Both the position numbers and the translations under genes were made by a program. A DNA stretch of 33,133 nucleotides from Firmicutes bacterium HGW-Firmicutes-4. Its GTDB lineage: Bacteria; Bacillota; Clostridia; Eubacteriales; Eubacteriaceae. Positions within the stretch are counted from its first letter, which is position 1. Each line of letters starts with the position of its first letter. The stretch lies in assembly GCA_002841405.1 (NCBI GenBank), contig PGZR01000018.1, positions 1-33,133 of the forward strand. The letters are read 5' to 3'. The notes beneath the pieces are model-generated. The model had not been told where the DNA came from. It saw only the letters and a list, made by a program, of their open reading frames with translations, and searched no databases. Below are positions 8,550-17,158 of the stretch, one piece after another.

Positions 8550-8580
8550 CCGGTTTAATTATTTTAACCGGTTCAGTAAA
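8550..8580. promoter_or_regulatory. Candidate TetR operator over the operon 1 start site
   Basis: CCGGTT (8550-8555) and AACCGG (8566-8571) form an inverted repeat with a 10-bp spacer, and AACCGGTTCAGTAAA at 8566-8580 lies immediately downstream of the -10 box. A repressor bound here would block initiation. Nearly the same 15-mer recurs at 8637-8651. Confidence 0.65.
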
Positions 8581-8583
8581 TGT

Positions 8584-8612
8584 ATTGTAAACGGTTTTTT
8601 ACGAAAAGTCAA
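8584..8612 (-). promoter_or_regulatory. Promoter of methyltransferase operon 1
   Basis: On the minus strand TTGACT (8607-8612) and TACAAT (8584-8589) are spaced by exactly 17 bp. The start point would be near 8577, leaving a ~180-nt leader before the corrinoid gene. The spacer itself contains GTAAA-N6-TTTAC, and operator-like repeats flank both sides. Confidence 0.8.
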
Positions 8613-8636
8613 CAGATTTTAAATTAATTTAATTTG

Positions 8637-8651
8637 AACCGGTACAGTAAA
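8637..8651. promoter_or_regulatory. Second copy of the TetR operator candidate, near tetR
   Basis: AACCGGTACAGTAAA differs from the copy at 8566-8580 at one position of 15 and is in the same orientation, 71 bp away. It lies about 80 bp before the TetR start codon, so it may serve autoregulation. Confidence 0.6.
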
Positions 8652-8728
8652 ATAAACTTGCATCTATTGGCCGAAAGCGTTAAAATAAAATGATACTCCA
8701 AAATAATTCTAACATGAGAGAGATGACC

Positions 8729-9388
8729 ATGAATAACCAGAAAGAGAATATTCTCCAGGTGGCCAGCCAGCTGTTCTATGAACAGGGCTATAAAAAAACC
8801 TATTTGGATCAGATTGCCGAAATCTGCGAGATTACTAAACCATTAATTTCCTATTATTTTAAATCAAAATCTAGTTTGGCCCGGGCGGTCAGTGATGCCT
8901 TTCTATTTGAACTTAAAAACAAAATCGCTTTTAAGCTTTATACCGAATACTTCAAAACGCAACGCGCCGATCTTCAGATCAGCACCGCGGTGGAAATCCG
9001 GCTCTATCACCTGCTGTTTCTTTCCGACCCGAAAGCGATGCAATTTATTCGGGAACTGGCTGATGACAAATACGAAGACCTCTTCAGCACCGATGGCAAT
9101 CTCCTTTATAAAATGCATGATCGCCGTTATCATCTGAATATTAACAAAGAAGCTGATGAACTGGCGATGATTGCCAACGCTGCCCGAGCTTCCAGTTTTT
9201 CCCTGATGTGGGCCTATGACCGGGGCGAGTTCAAATGCACCCGGGATGACTGTCTGGATTATATCATCCGGCTGAATTTTGTCCTGATGCACATCGATAA
9301 CCAGCGGATTGATGAAATAATCGCCGCGAGCAAAAAGGTGCTGGAAATAGTGCCCTTCACCTTTAAGCCCTATTTTCAAATTGATTAA
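8729..9388 (+). CDS. TetR-family regulator of methyltransferase locus 1
   Basis: The N-terminal ~50 residues are a TetR helix-turn-helix (NILQVASQLFYEQGYKKT, then DQIAEICEITKPLISYYFKSKSSL); the remaining ~165 residues are the variable helical ligand and dimer domain. Four in-frame ATGs occur between 8690 and 8729; 8729 is preferred because a GAGAGAG tract precedes it by 6 bp while 8690 has none, giving 219 residues. The gene is divergent from the corrinoid/methyltransferase operon and convergent with MFS 2. ACCGGT-core sites occur at the promoters of both of those units, so it likely represses both and is released by the methylated substrate or a derivative. Ligand unknown. Confidence 0.88.
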   Translation: MNNQKENILQVASQLFYEQGYKKTYLDQIAEICEITKPLISYYFKSKSSLARAVSDAFLFELKNKIAFKLYTEYFKTQRADLQISTAVEIRLYHLLFLSDPKAMQFIRELADDKYEDLFSTDGNLLYKMHDRRYHLNINKEADELAMIANAARASSFSLMWAYDRGEFKCTRDDCLDYIIRLNFVLMHIDNQRIDEIIAASKKVLEIVPFTFKPYFQID

Positions 9389-9404
9389 GGCTTCCAAAAA
9401 ACCG

Positions 9405-9441
9405 AAAACCGCCCGGATTCTTGATGAATCCGGGCGGTTTT
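9405..9441. terminator. Bidirectional terminator between tetR and MFS 2
   Basis: A perfect 16-bp stem (AAAACCGCCCGGATTC at 9405-9420, GAATCCGGGCGGTTTT at 9426-9441) with a 5-nt loop and A/T tails on both sides serves the two convergent genes. Confidence 0.93.
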
Positions 9442-9458
9442 GACATTGCCGACGGTTT

Positions 9459-10625
9459 TTAAATCGTTTGTTTTTTGTCTAGAATGGCATTGCCAACAAA
9501 AGACATCACCCCAACTGCCGCCAGCCCGACAGCCGCCAGCAAAAATTTGATTTCGATGTTACCGCCAGCTAAATTTGCGACGCCATTGGATACGATTGGT
9601 GAGACAAAGATCCCCACGCTTGTTGAAGCCGTAACGATGGCAATCGCCAATGAACTGATCGACGGATGAACGGCATTAGCCGCCTGGAAGGTTCCCGCCG
9701 GATTGATGGTGGCCAGACAGAAACCGCAGCACATCGCCCCGAGAAAAAGTGACGGCAGATTGCCGAGCACAAAGATCAACAGCATCCCCATACCGCCAAC
9801 CAGCAGCGAAACCGGAATTACCAGCTTTTTCAGGACTTGCTGCATCCGCCCAAACAGGATCCCAGTGAGCATCCCGGCGGCGGACATGGCGGTATTGATC
9901 AAACCGCTGGTGGACGCATCCCCCAATCCCTTGCCGGCCACAAACATTGCCACATTAGTCTGAAAGACAAACAGAAAGACCCCAAACAGAAACATTGTGA
10001 AGGCTGTAAAATAAACCCGGCCATTGAGCTTGGCGCTTTTATCGGCGAGCTTTTCTTCAGCATGAGCCGGAGCATGATCTTTAGGCAGGTTTTTGATGAC
10101 CAGAAAGATTACCGGAATAAAAACCAGATAGACCAAATAGGACAGCTGCCAGGAAATCCCCGCCAGCATCCCAGAGCTGAACAACAGTACCATGCTTCCG
10201 CCATTAACAAAGGCCGACTGCAAACCCATTAGAGCGCCGCTTTCCTCTGCCACAAAATAATCGGCAATGAGCGCCATCGACATGGTCGAATTAATCCCTT
10301 GAGCAACGCCAACTAACAGACTGCAGCCCAGTAACACATAAATACTGATAGCGCCAAAAAGCAGGGCCACCATTCCCCCAATCAGACCGCAGACCAGACC
10401 AAAAATGACCAGATTTTTCTTTGGCATCCGCAGCGACAGCGGCCCCGAGGCAAAGGCAAAGACCAGCCCCATCAAAGCCGGAATGGTTAAAACCATTGAA
10501 ATCAACGATGGATCGACACCCTCAAAATAGGCCTGAATATCGGCCAGAATCGCTGATGCGGTCATCGATATCATCAATAAGGATGAGATCGACAGAATCG
10601 CAACTTTAATTTTTTTCTTTTCCAA
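9459..10625 (-). CDS. MFS transporter under the locus 1 TetR operator
   Basis: A 388-residue 12-TM major facilitator. Helix-rich halves are joined by a charged loop (about residues 178-203). TM2-3 carries the usual loop in simplified form (GPLSLRMPKKNLV) and TM4-5 region reads GVAQGINSTMSMALIADYF. The start codon is TTG at 10623-10625: AGGAG lies 6 bp before it, and the next Met is 16 residues into the first helix. It has its own strong promoter with an ACCGGT operator just after the -10 box, which ties it to the TetR gene at 8729. A role as a second importer or exporter for the locus 1 substrate is likely; no substrate motif can be read. Confidence 0.87.
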   Translation of the reverse strand: MEKKKIKVAILSISSLLMISMTASAILADIQAYFEGVDPSLISMVLTIPALMGLVFAFASGPLSLRMPKKNLVIFGLVCGLIGGMVALLFGAISIYVLLGCSLLVGVAQGINSTMSMALIADYFVAEESGALMGLQSAFVNGGSMVLLFSSGMLAGISWQLSYLVYLVFIPVIFLVIKNLPKDHAPAHAEEKLADKSAKLNGRVYFTAFTMFLFGVFLFVFQTNVAMFVAGKGLGDASTSGLINTAMSAAGMLTGILFGRMQQVLKKLVIPVSLLVGGMGMLLIFVLGNLPSLFLGAMCCGFCLATINPAGTFQAANAVHPSISSLAIAIVTASTSVGIFVSPIVSNGVANLAGGNIEIKFLLAAVGLAAVGVMSFVGNAILDKKQTI

Positions 10626-10682
10626 AACTTTCTCCTAACAACAATAGCGTTTTTTCCCAGTTAAATTTTTGATTAATCTAGA

Positions 10683-10700
10683 TTTTACCGGTTAAATTTA
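10683..10700. promoter_or_regulatory. Candidate TetR operator at the MFS 2 start site
   Basis: TTTAACCGGTAAAA (minus strand) is a near-palindrome centred on ACCGGT, about +1 to +18 relative to the expected start. It shares TTTAACCGGT with the operator at 8550-8580, arguing for the same TetR protein. Confidence 0.65.
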
Positions 10701-10704
10701 GAGT

Positions 10705-10733
10705 ATTATATTACATCCCGATTTTTCTGTCAA
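10705..10733 (-). promoter_or_regulatory. Consensus sigma-70 promoter of MFS 2
   Basis: Minus strand TTGACA (10728-10733) and TATAAT (10705-10710) are both perfect consensus with 17-bp spacing. Such a strong promoter implies tight repression, consistent with the operator directly downstream. Confidence 0.93.
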
Positions 10734-10778
10734 CGCTTTCAGTTATCTTAAGGATCCACAACTTATGCTAACATTCTA

Positions 10779-10821
10779 AAAAAAGCCGCATCAACCTTTT
10801 ATCGGTTGGATGCGGCTTTTA
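10779..10821 (-). terminator. Terminator of the nitroreductase gene
   Basis: AAAAGCCGCATCAACC pairs with GGTTGGATGCGGCTTTT with one bulged base; on the minus strand it is followed by seven T residues. It also shields MFS 2 from read-through. Confidence 0.88.
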
Positions 10822-10846
10822 ATCGTTAGATTATGATTTCTCAGGC

Positions 10847-11338
10847 TTACTCAAAATGGACCCGCTCAGCGTCAAACCGGTCTTTCTGCTCGGCATCCCC
10901 GACCGGATAACCAATTGGGATAATGGCGTATGGCTGGAGATGATCCGGCACATTCAACACTTTTCGGACATTTTCCATCCGGTCTGCCAGTGGCGCAATA
11001 CCAATCCAGACGGCTCCCAGACCCAGTTCGGTGACTTCCAGCAGGATATTCTGGGTGGCGGCAGCCATATCGATGTCGGCAAATTCCGGCATCATCATTT
11101 CTTTACGATATACGGGGACAATCGCCATGGCAGCATCCTTGGTGCATCCGCCATAGGGACTGCAATCAGCCAGAGCGGCCAGGGTTTCTTTGTTTTTAAC
11201 AACATAAAATTCCCAGGGTTGTTGATTGGCAGCTGATGGGGCGGCCATCGCAGCTCTTAAAATCTTATCGATTTTTTCCGCTTCTACTTCTTTGTTTTCG
11301 TACTTTCTAACACTGGTTCGACTAAAAATTGTACTCAT
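10847..11338 (-). CDS. Nitroreductase-family flavoprotein
   Basis: A compact 163-residue member of the FMN-dependent nitroreductase family, cytosolic and usually a homodimer that uses NAD(P)H. The N-terminal FMN-phosphate motif is SRTSVRKYENKEV (residues 6-18), followed by AAMAAPSAANQQPWEFYVV, the flavin-edge segment. The middle part DMAAATQNILLEVTELGLGAVWIG and the end IIPIGYPVGD are also typical. The electron acceptor is not predictable: quinones, nitroaromatics and enoates are all known for the family. It is divergent from an HxlR regulator with paired palindromes between them, the common arrangement for redox- or electrophile-inducible reductases. GGAGG lies 6 bp before the ATG. Confidence 0.93.
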   Translation of the reverse strand: MSTIFSRTSVRKYENKEVEAEKIDKILRAAMAAPSAANQQPWEFYVVKNKETLAALADCSPYGGCTKDAAMAIVPVYRKEMMMPEFADIDMAAATQNILLEVTELGLGAVWIGIAPLADRMENVRKVLNVPDHLQPYAIIPIGYPVGDAEQKDRFDAERVHFE

Positions 11339-11443
11339 TTTCTTCCTCCAATAAATTTTTATAATCGTATTTTGGCAATTTCTTGCACCTTGCTCCTATT
11401 CATGCTATCATTTTACCAATGATTTTCATAAAAACAAGTATGC

Positions 11444-11479
11444 ACTTATAAGTCACTTACTACCCAATATGATAGTAAG
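11444..11479. promoter_or_regulatory. HxlR operator candidates between nitroreductase and hxlR-type gene
   Basis: ACTTATAAGT at 11444-11453 is a perfect 10-bp palindrome. CTTACTA (11456-11462) and TAGTAAG (11473-11479) are a perfect 7-bp inverted repeat around a TATGAT that could be the -10 box of the regulator. The location between divergent genes suits a shared operator. Confidence 0.6.
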
Positions 11480-11508
11480 TATCCATTAAAATTCAAAAGG
11501 AGTCTCCA

Positions 11509-11862
11509 ATGACCGAAAAAAAACATTTCTGCTGCCCCATTGATGCCACCATCAGCCTGATTGGTGGTAAATATAAAACCAAAATTCTGTGGAACCTGGT
11601 TAACCAAACTCTACGCTTTAACGAACTGCAGAAAATCGTTCACCATGCTACCCCCAAAATGCTCACCCAACAGCTCCGGGAGCTGGAACGAGACGGACTG
11701 ATCACTCGGACGGTCTATCCGGTGGTGCCACCCAAAACTGAATACACTCTAACCAGTTTCGGCCAGAGCCTCTACCCGATTCTGGACGCCATGTGTGAAT
11801 GGGGTAAGGATTACATGGCCGAGGATGATTCCTCCGGGCTGGCCGAAGCCATCAATCAGTAA
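11509..11862 (+). CDS. HxlR-family winged-helix regulator
   Basis: A 117-residue single-domain regulator. It begins with the family signature CCPIDATISLIGGKYKTKIL, in which the Cys near the N-terminus is often the redox- or electrophile-sensing residue (here C7 and C8 pair). The helix-turn-helix follows (LRFNELQKIVHHATPKMLTQQLRELERDGLI) and then the wing (TRTVYPVVPPKTEYTLT). HxlR proteins act as dimers and often control a divergently transcribed oxidoreductase, as here with the nitroreductase. AGGAG is 7 bp before the ATG. Confidence 0.93.
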   Translation: MTEKKHFCCPIDATISLIGGKYKTKILWNLVNQTLRFNELQKIVHHATPKMLTQQLRELERDGLITRTVYPVVPPKTEYTLTSFGQSLYPILDAMCEWGKDYMAEDDSSGLAEAINQ

Positions 11863-12186
11863 AGAATTTATTATTCAATCACATCGCAACTGCTTGTCAA
11901 TAAAAGTTAAACATTTCATTGAAAAAAACACCCCGTCAGTAGGACTGACGGGGTTAATCTTTATTTAATTTAACCATGGTGCAAATTATTATGCAGTCAA
12001 TCTGATAAATTCGGGATCAAAAACCTTATAATTCGCCACAATTCGGCCATATTTTAATGAACTGTACTTATTTTTGCGTGCCTACATTTTTTTGCACCTT
12101 TTTCCGTCGTGTAAATCTCTTTCAATACAACCATTCCCAAATTGTATCCACGCCTTCCAAGCACTTTTTGATGTCATCATTTCGTC
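11863..12186. other. Intergenic region between hxlR-type gene and chemoreceptor
   Basis: About 320 bp without a gene. It contains a strong hairpin (CCCCGTCAGT at 11931-11940 with ACTGACGGGG at 11944-11953, 3-nt loop). On the minus strand the hairpin is followed by GTG and seven T residues, so it can terminate the chemoreceptor transcript about 230 bp after its stop codon; on the plus strand the T content is weaker. Nothing else is recognised in 11990-12186. Confidence 0.7.
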
Positions 12187-15114
12187 TTATTTTAGCTTAA
12201 ACTCCCCGACCATCTTTTTTAACAGTTCCGCCTGACCCGACAGTTCTTCGCTGGAGGCGGCACTTTCTTCGGCCGTGGCAGAGTTGGTCTGAACAACCTG
12301 GGAAACCTGTTCAATGCCTTTGGTAATCTGGGAAATTTCCGAGGCCTGATCACTGGAAGCCTGGGCAATATTCCCCACCAGATCCGAAACTTTTTCAATT
12401 TCATCAAGAATTTCTTTGAGGCTGGCGGCGGTTTCATCAGCAATTTTCGTCCCCGCTTCGACCTTGGCGATCGATCCTTCAATCAGGCCGGTGGTTTCTT
12501 TGGCGGCCTCGGCGCTCCGTGCAGCCAGCGTCCGGACTTCTTCCGCAACCACCGCAAAGCCTTTGCCATGCTGGCCGGCCCGGGCCGCTTCCACCGCCGC
12601 ATTTAAAGCCAGAATATTGGTCTGGAAGGCAATATCATCGATGACCTTGATGATTTTAGAAATATTGTTGGATGAGTCGTTAATATCCACCATGGCAGTG
12701 ACCATTTTTTTCATCTGCTGATTGCTAATTTCGGCATTATTCCGAACCTCGATGGCCCGGATATTAGCTTCGTTGGCATTGGTGGCGTTGCGTTTGGTTT
12801 CCGTGGAAACCTCGTCAATGGAGGCGGTCAGTTGCTGAATCGAACTGGCCTGTTCCATGGTTCCCTGGGATAGCGCCTGACCGCCATCGGAAATCTGCCG
12901 GGCGCCCAGTTCCACCTGTCCGGCCGCCATATTGATTTCCGTCATCGTGTCGCTGAGATTAGTGGTGATCTGGTTCAGGGCTTTTTTAATAGCTAGGAAA
13001 TCCCCCAGATACTCGACAGTAATTTCCTGAGCAAGATTCCCCTTGCCCACCGCTTCCAATACATCGGTAATTTCATCCACATATTGTTTTAAGAAGCCAA
13101 CGGTATGATTCATATTATCCTGAATCAGGGCGTAGTCGCCCTGATAATTGCCATTCATGGCGGTGTTCAGATTGCCTTTGGACAATTCTTCCAGGGTTTC
13201 TGAAGCGGCTATCATCGGTCTCACCAGGGCATCCAGGGTTTTATTAAAGCCGGCGATAACCATGGCATATTCACCAGGGAAACGACTCTCATCACCGCGA
13301 TTACCCGTGTTTCCCGCCACGGCAATTCGGGCCATTTCGTTGGCTTCGGCAATTAACAGATCAATGGTTTCAATCATCCCGATTAGACTTGGCACCAGCT
13401 GATCATTGGCACTGAGTTGTCCCGATTGTCGCAGCTTATCGAGATCCTGAAGATTTCCCCCGGCAATATGATTAATCACCGCAATCACATCGTTCAGTCG
13501 CTGGTTAAGGCTGTTAATGGATCGGGCCAACTCAGAATAAATGCCCAGATACTGACCATCCATGCTTTCCCCAAAATCGTGATGACTCATCTGTCCCAGA
13601 ATCCGGTTTCCCTCCTGCAGTGCGCCCAAACCATCGATACAGGCATTGATACTATTTTTCAGGGTATCAAATTCGCCTTGATAAGCGGCCGTTATTTTGG
13701 CCGGAATATCGCCCTCACCAATTCGTTTTACATAATCCGCCGCCATATTGATGGGACCCACTACCGCATCCAGGGTGTCATTAACCCCATTAACGATATC
13801 CCGAAAACCGCCTTTAAACTGGTCGCTGTTGCCGCGGACATGCAACCGGCCGGCCACCCCCGCCTGGGAAAGGGTGGTAACCTCATCAATCAGACCCCGA
13901 ATTGAAGCAATGGTGCGCTTCAGCGCCGGAGAAATCTCATCCTCCGCATCCTTTTCCTGAATCGTTGCCGAAACATTTCCATCGGATATTTCAATCATGG
14001 TGCCGATTACTACTTTTTGCAGGTCTTCGGCAAAGGAATCCATGGCGGTGGCCATTTCGCCAATTTCATCCTCACTGTCAATACCCAGCCGCAGGCCCAA
14101 ATGCCCCAGGCTCATCTCTTTAATCATGTGATTGATACTGGAAATGGGCGTGGTGATCGATGTTGACACCCGATAGAGAATCAAGGCCAAAACCAGGAAG
14201 ACCAACAATCCAACCACCGACACCATCAGAATATTTTTAAAGATCGCCGCTTCAATGGCGTCCATGGAATAGCCGATATTCAAGGCCCCCTTGAGCTCAT
14301 CATTGATAACCACTGGAAATAACACATCATAAACCTTGGTTTGTCCGGCTTCATAATAATACTCCGAGGCGGAGGACTGACCATCGACGGCTGCTGCCTT
14401 AACCTTTTCATCCTCGGCATAACTGGTATCCAGATCTTCGGGATGGGTGTCGGCTACCACGGTCAAATCCGGGTCAATAAAACTGGCATAAACAATATTA
14501 TCATTGGCTGACAATTCGTCAATCAGCGCCTGATATCCAAATCGTTCCGTCAGATCGGTGATCCGGTCAGCGGTGACCCCGGCCTGAACAAATTCACCGG
14601 TGCTGGTTTTCATATAACCAAATTTAAAGGTCTCATCGGTTTCGGTGCTTTTGCGGATGGCCTCCATCAATTCGTTTTGACCGCTATCCATAAAATTATG
14701 GATGGGATCCCCGGGCTCAGCCTTCCAGCCGACGTACTCCCCGTTCACCGCATTAAGAATTTCACCAGCGGCATTAAACCAGTAAATCTGATTGATCCCC
14801 GATTGTTGGGCCAGAGCGGTCAGATAGGGATCACTGATGATGGCCCGGTTGGCAATGACAATGTTGCCGATGCTGCGGATCTGTTCCTCGATCATGACAT
14901 TCATGGCATCGAGGGCCTCGGTATTGTCTTCGAGCCGCTCAACAAACTGCTGCGACGTCGCAAAGCCACTTTCTCGCATCTCCGCCAACAGGCTTTCCCG
15001 GGTCAGATAAGCCGAGATGGCTCCAATTACAAACACCCCCACCAGTACCGAACATAAGGGCACTACCAATAGTTTTCGTTTAATTGTTTTACGCTTTCGT
15101 TTTGTCTCTTCCAT
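12187..15114 (-). CDS. Large methyl-accepting chemotaxis protein with tandem HAMP-like modules
   Basis: A 975-residue transmembrane chemoreceptor. It has a cytoplasmic basic start ([10 protein letters not shown]), TM1 at about 14-36, an extracellular Cache-like sensor to about 285 and TM2 at about 294-316. A HAMP domain follows (~318-365), then several HAMP-like modules to about 730, each with a form of G-N/D-L/I plus YQGEF or YQGDY ([34 protein letters not shown]). The C-terminal signalling hairpin (~730-975) includes [22 protein letters not shown] and [16 protein letters not shown], the CheA/CheW contact tip. No C-terminal CheR-binding pentapeptide is seen. The ATG at 15114 is preferred because AGAGGAAAGG precedes it; the ATG at 15138 has no ribosome site. 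It has a sigma-54 promoter identical to that of acsB. Ligand unknown. Confidence 0.92.
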   Translation of the reverse strand: MEETKRKRKTIKRKLLVVPLCSVLVGVFVIGAISAYLTRESLLAEMRESGFATSQQFVERLEDNTEALDAMNVMIEEQIRSIGNIVIANRAIISDPYLTALAQQSGINQIYWFNAAGEILNAVNGEYVGWKAEPGDPIHNFMDSGQNELMEAIRKSTETDETFKFGYMKTSTGEFVQAGVTADRITDLTERFGYQALIDELSANDNIVYASFIDPDLTVVADTHPEDLDTSYAEDEKVKAAAVDGQSSASEYYYEAGQTKVYDVLFPVVINDELKGALNIGYSMDAIEAAIFKNILMVSVVGLLVFLVLALILYRVSTSITTPISSINHMIKEMSLGHLGLRLGIDSEDEIGEMATAMDSFAEDLQKVVIGTMIEISDGNVSATIQEKDAEDEISPALKRTIASIRGLIDEVTTLSQAGVAGRLHVRGNSDQFKGGFRDIVNGVNDTLDAVVGPINMAADYVKRIGEGDIPAKITAAYQGEFDTLKNSINACIDGLGALQEGNRILGQMSHHDFGESMDGQYLGIYSELARSINSLNQRLNDVIAVINHIAGGNLQDLDKLRQSGQLSANDQLVPSLIGMIETIDLLIAEANEMARIAVAGNTGNRGDESRFPGEYAMVIAGFNKTLDALVRPMIAASETLEELSKGNLNTAMNGNYQGDYALIQDNMNHTVGFLKQYVDEITDVLEAVGKGNLAQEITVEYLGDFLAIKKALNQITTNLSDTMTEINMAAGQVELGARQISDGGQALSQGTMEQASSIQQLTASIDEVSTETKRNATNANEANIRAIEVRNNAEISNQQMKKMVTAMVDINDSSNNISKIIKVIDDIAFQTNILALNAAVEAARAGQHGKGFAVVAEEVRTLAARSAEAAKETTGLIEGSIAKVEAGTKIADETAASLKEILDEIEKVSDLVGNIAQASSDQASEISQITKGIEQVSQVVQTNSATAEESAASSEELSGQAELLKKMVGEFKLK

Positions 15115-15158
15115 CGTTAACCTTTCCTCTGCTTCCATTTTTAAGTTTAACGATTAAT

Positions 15159-15178
15159 TTAAGCAATTTTTGTGCCAA
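15159..15178 (-). promoter_or_regulatory. Sigma-54 promoter of the large chemoreceptor gene
   Basis: Minus strand TTGGCAC-N5-TTGCTT has the invariant GG (-24) and GC (-12) with the required 10-bp spacing. The expected leader is ~37 nt. All 20 bases TTGGCACAAAAATTGCTTAA are identical to the acsB promoter at 28894-28913. The TTGACAC boxes seen upstream of acsB are not present here; a TGTCGG pair at 15197-15225 is a possible activator site. Confidence 0.85.
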
Positions 15179-15290
15179 CTAGTTATGATCTTTACTTGTC
15201 GGTCTATCCCATGGAGCCCATGTCGGGGAGGTTAAAATATCTGCGAGAAAAAATTGGCGCTTAATTCTTGTTTTCAAAACATGCTGATCA

Positions 15291-15491
15291 CTACGTATTA
15301 TTTGTTTGTCTGATATAAATCAGCAGGCCGATAAAACCACCCATAAAGCCGCTGATCAAGCCACTGATACCATTTCCCATAGCATTGGCAATGACTGTTT
15401 CAGGGATTGCGATTAAAAAATAATTGATCGCAAAACTGATGATAAAACCGATTATCCCACCAAACAGACCAGAAATTAATGCACTTTTCAT
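15291..15491 (-). CDS. Small Gly-rich two-helix membrane protein
   Basis: A 66-residue protein with two predicted membrane segments (about 4-28 and 39-60) rich in Gly and Ile, including GLFGGIIGFIISFAINYFL and GNGISGLISGFMGGFIGLLIYI. The two halves resemble each other, both with GG/GF spacing. I do not recognise a family. It is a real gene on the strength of GGAGGTG 9 bp before its ATG. It follows the chemoreceptor gene at 15569 by 77 bp on the same strand and may be co-transcribed with it. Function unknown. Confidence 0.72.
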   Translation of the reverse strand: MKSALISGLFGGIIGFIISFAINYFLIAIPETVIANAMGNGISGLISGFMGGFIGLLIYIRQTNNT

Positions 15492-15568
15492 AAATTAATT
15501 CACCTCCATACGATATTTTTTACGCTACTAACTGTAAACTGATTTTTCATCGATACACTAAACTTAAT

Positions 15569-17116
15569 CTATTTAAACTTAAACTGATTGAGTTTACTTT
15601 GAAGCATTTCTGCTTGTCCCGAGAGTTCCTCACTGGCAGCCGCACTTTCTTCCGCTGTCGCTGAATTCTGATGAACCACCTGGGCCACCTGCTCAATACT
15701 CTGACTGATCTGAACAATTTCCGTTGCCTGTTCACTTGAAGCTACTGCAATAAACCCATTGATATCTGTAATCTGTCCAATTCCATCAACCATATCATGA
15801 AGGGCTTCAGCAGTCTGATTCGCAATTTCAGTTCCGGATTTTACCTTATTAATGATCCCTTCAATTTGAAGGGTCGTTTCTTTTGCCGCCTCAGCACTGC
15901 GTGCGGCCAATGTCCGAACTTCCTCCGCTACCACCGCAAACCCTTTTCCGTGTTGTCCCGCTCTCGCTGCTTCAACTGCTGCATTAAGAGCTAGGATATT
16001 TGTTTGAAATGCGATATCATCGATAACCTTAATAATATTCGAAATATCCATTGAAGACTGATTAATATCTTCCATGGCATACCGCATTGAAGCCATTTGC
16101 TTATTTCCTGCCTCGTCGCTAAGTTTAACTTTTTTTGATAAACTTTGCGCTTTATTCGCGGATTCCGCATTTGTTTTTGTCTGGCTGGCGATTTCACCAA
16201 TAGAAGCCGTCAATTCTTCAATGGCACTAGCTTGTTCCGTCGAACCTTGCGCCAGTGACTGACTACCCATAGCGACCTGAGTTGAGCCTGAAGTAACCTG
16301 TTGTGCGGCATTGCCGATTTCTGATAACAGTTCATTTAATGTTTTTAAAATCTGATTCAAGGCATCGGAAATATCCGAAAAATCTCCATCAAAACGATCG
16401 ATGACATCCAACGCCAAATTTCCATTACTTATTTCACCTGTTACTGTTTTGATTTGGTTGGTAATCCAATTAAGATATACATTAGTCTGATTGACCGATT
16501 TTTTAACTGATCAAAATCGCCTTGGTAGTCACCTTCAATCGCAATATTTAAATTCCCCTTCGATATGGCCGACATTACCGACATGACCTCATCAAGAGGC
16601 GCTTTTATCCGTTTAAGGATAGCATTGAGGCCACTGATTAAGGTTTCCCACGCCCCTTCAAATCCAGCTTCATCAGCACAGGCACTCAAATTGCCATTCA
16701 TTTTCAGATTGGCTTTCAAATGAAAAGTCCCCTGCTTCAAGCAAACCTAGCATTTCTTCACTGGCTTCAATTTGAGACGCCAGTTTATCCAATCTTTGAA
16801 CCAGATCAAAAGTCGGATTATTACAGATTTCTGATTTGGTGATATTACCATTAACTTGTTTTATGATTTTATTTAAAAGATGATCTATTTTTAAAATGTT
16901 TTGATAACTCTGCTTCGTTGTAACAGAATATATTATACTTGCCAGGGCTGTAAATATGCCAAAAATGATTAATGTTCCAGAAAAAGCCAGATCCATTGTT
17001 TCACCTGATGCTCGAAAAATTCTTACCAAAAGAATCAAGTTTATAATACTGATCGTAAAGACTGGAACGCCCTGGTAAAATATTATTCTCCTTAACAGTC
17101 CTTTTTTATAGTTCAT
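15569..17116 (-). pseudogene. Methyl-accepting chemotaxis protein, reading frame broken twice
   Basis: With two single-base corrections this is one ~515-residue chemoreceptor. The first part (start 17116, AAGGAG 6 bp upstream) has two adjacent membrane helices (~10-32 and 43-65) with almost no external loop, then a HAMP region. Near 16714-16716 the frame shifts: removing one A of GAAAGCC joins ...LLEAGDFSFE to ANLKMNGNL. Near 16499-16504 it shifts back: adding one A to a six-A run joins DQLKK to SVNQTNVYLNW. The rest is an intact HAMP/signalling part with [22 protein letters not shown]. Both indels are in homopolymers, so sequencing error is as likely as decay. It lacks an external sensor and may sense internal or membrane signals. 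It starts 42 bp after the DASS transporter on the same strand, suggesting an operon. Confidence 0.85.
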
Positions 17117-17158
17117 TAATTTCTCCTTAATCTTCGGATATTATTGCCTCTGATCCGC

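Noticed and set aside
8395..8728. Cobalamin riboswitch in the leaders of the corrinoid operons
   Set aside because: No B12-box or the expected conserved core could be found here or at 22626-22829; the repeats are short dyads typical of protein operators.
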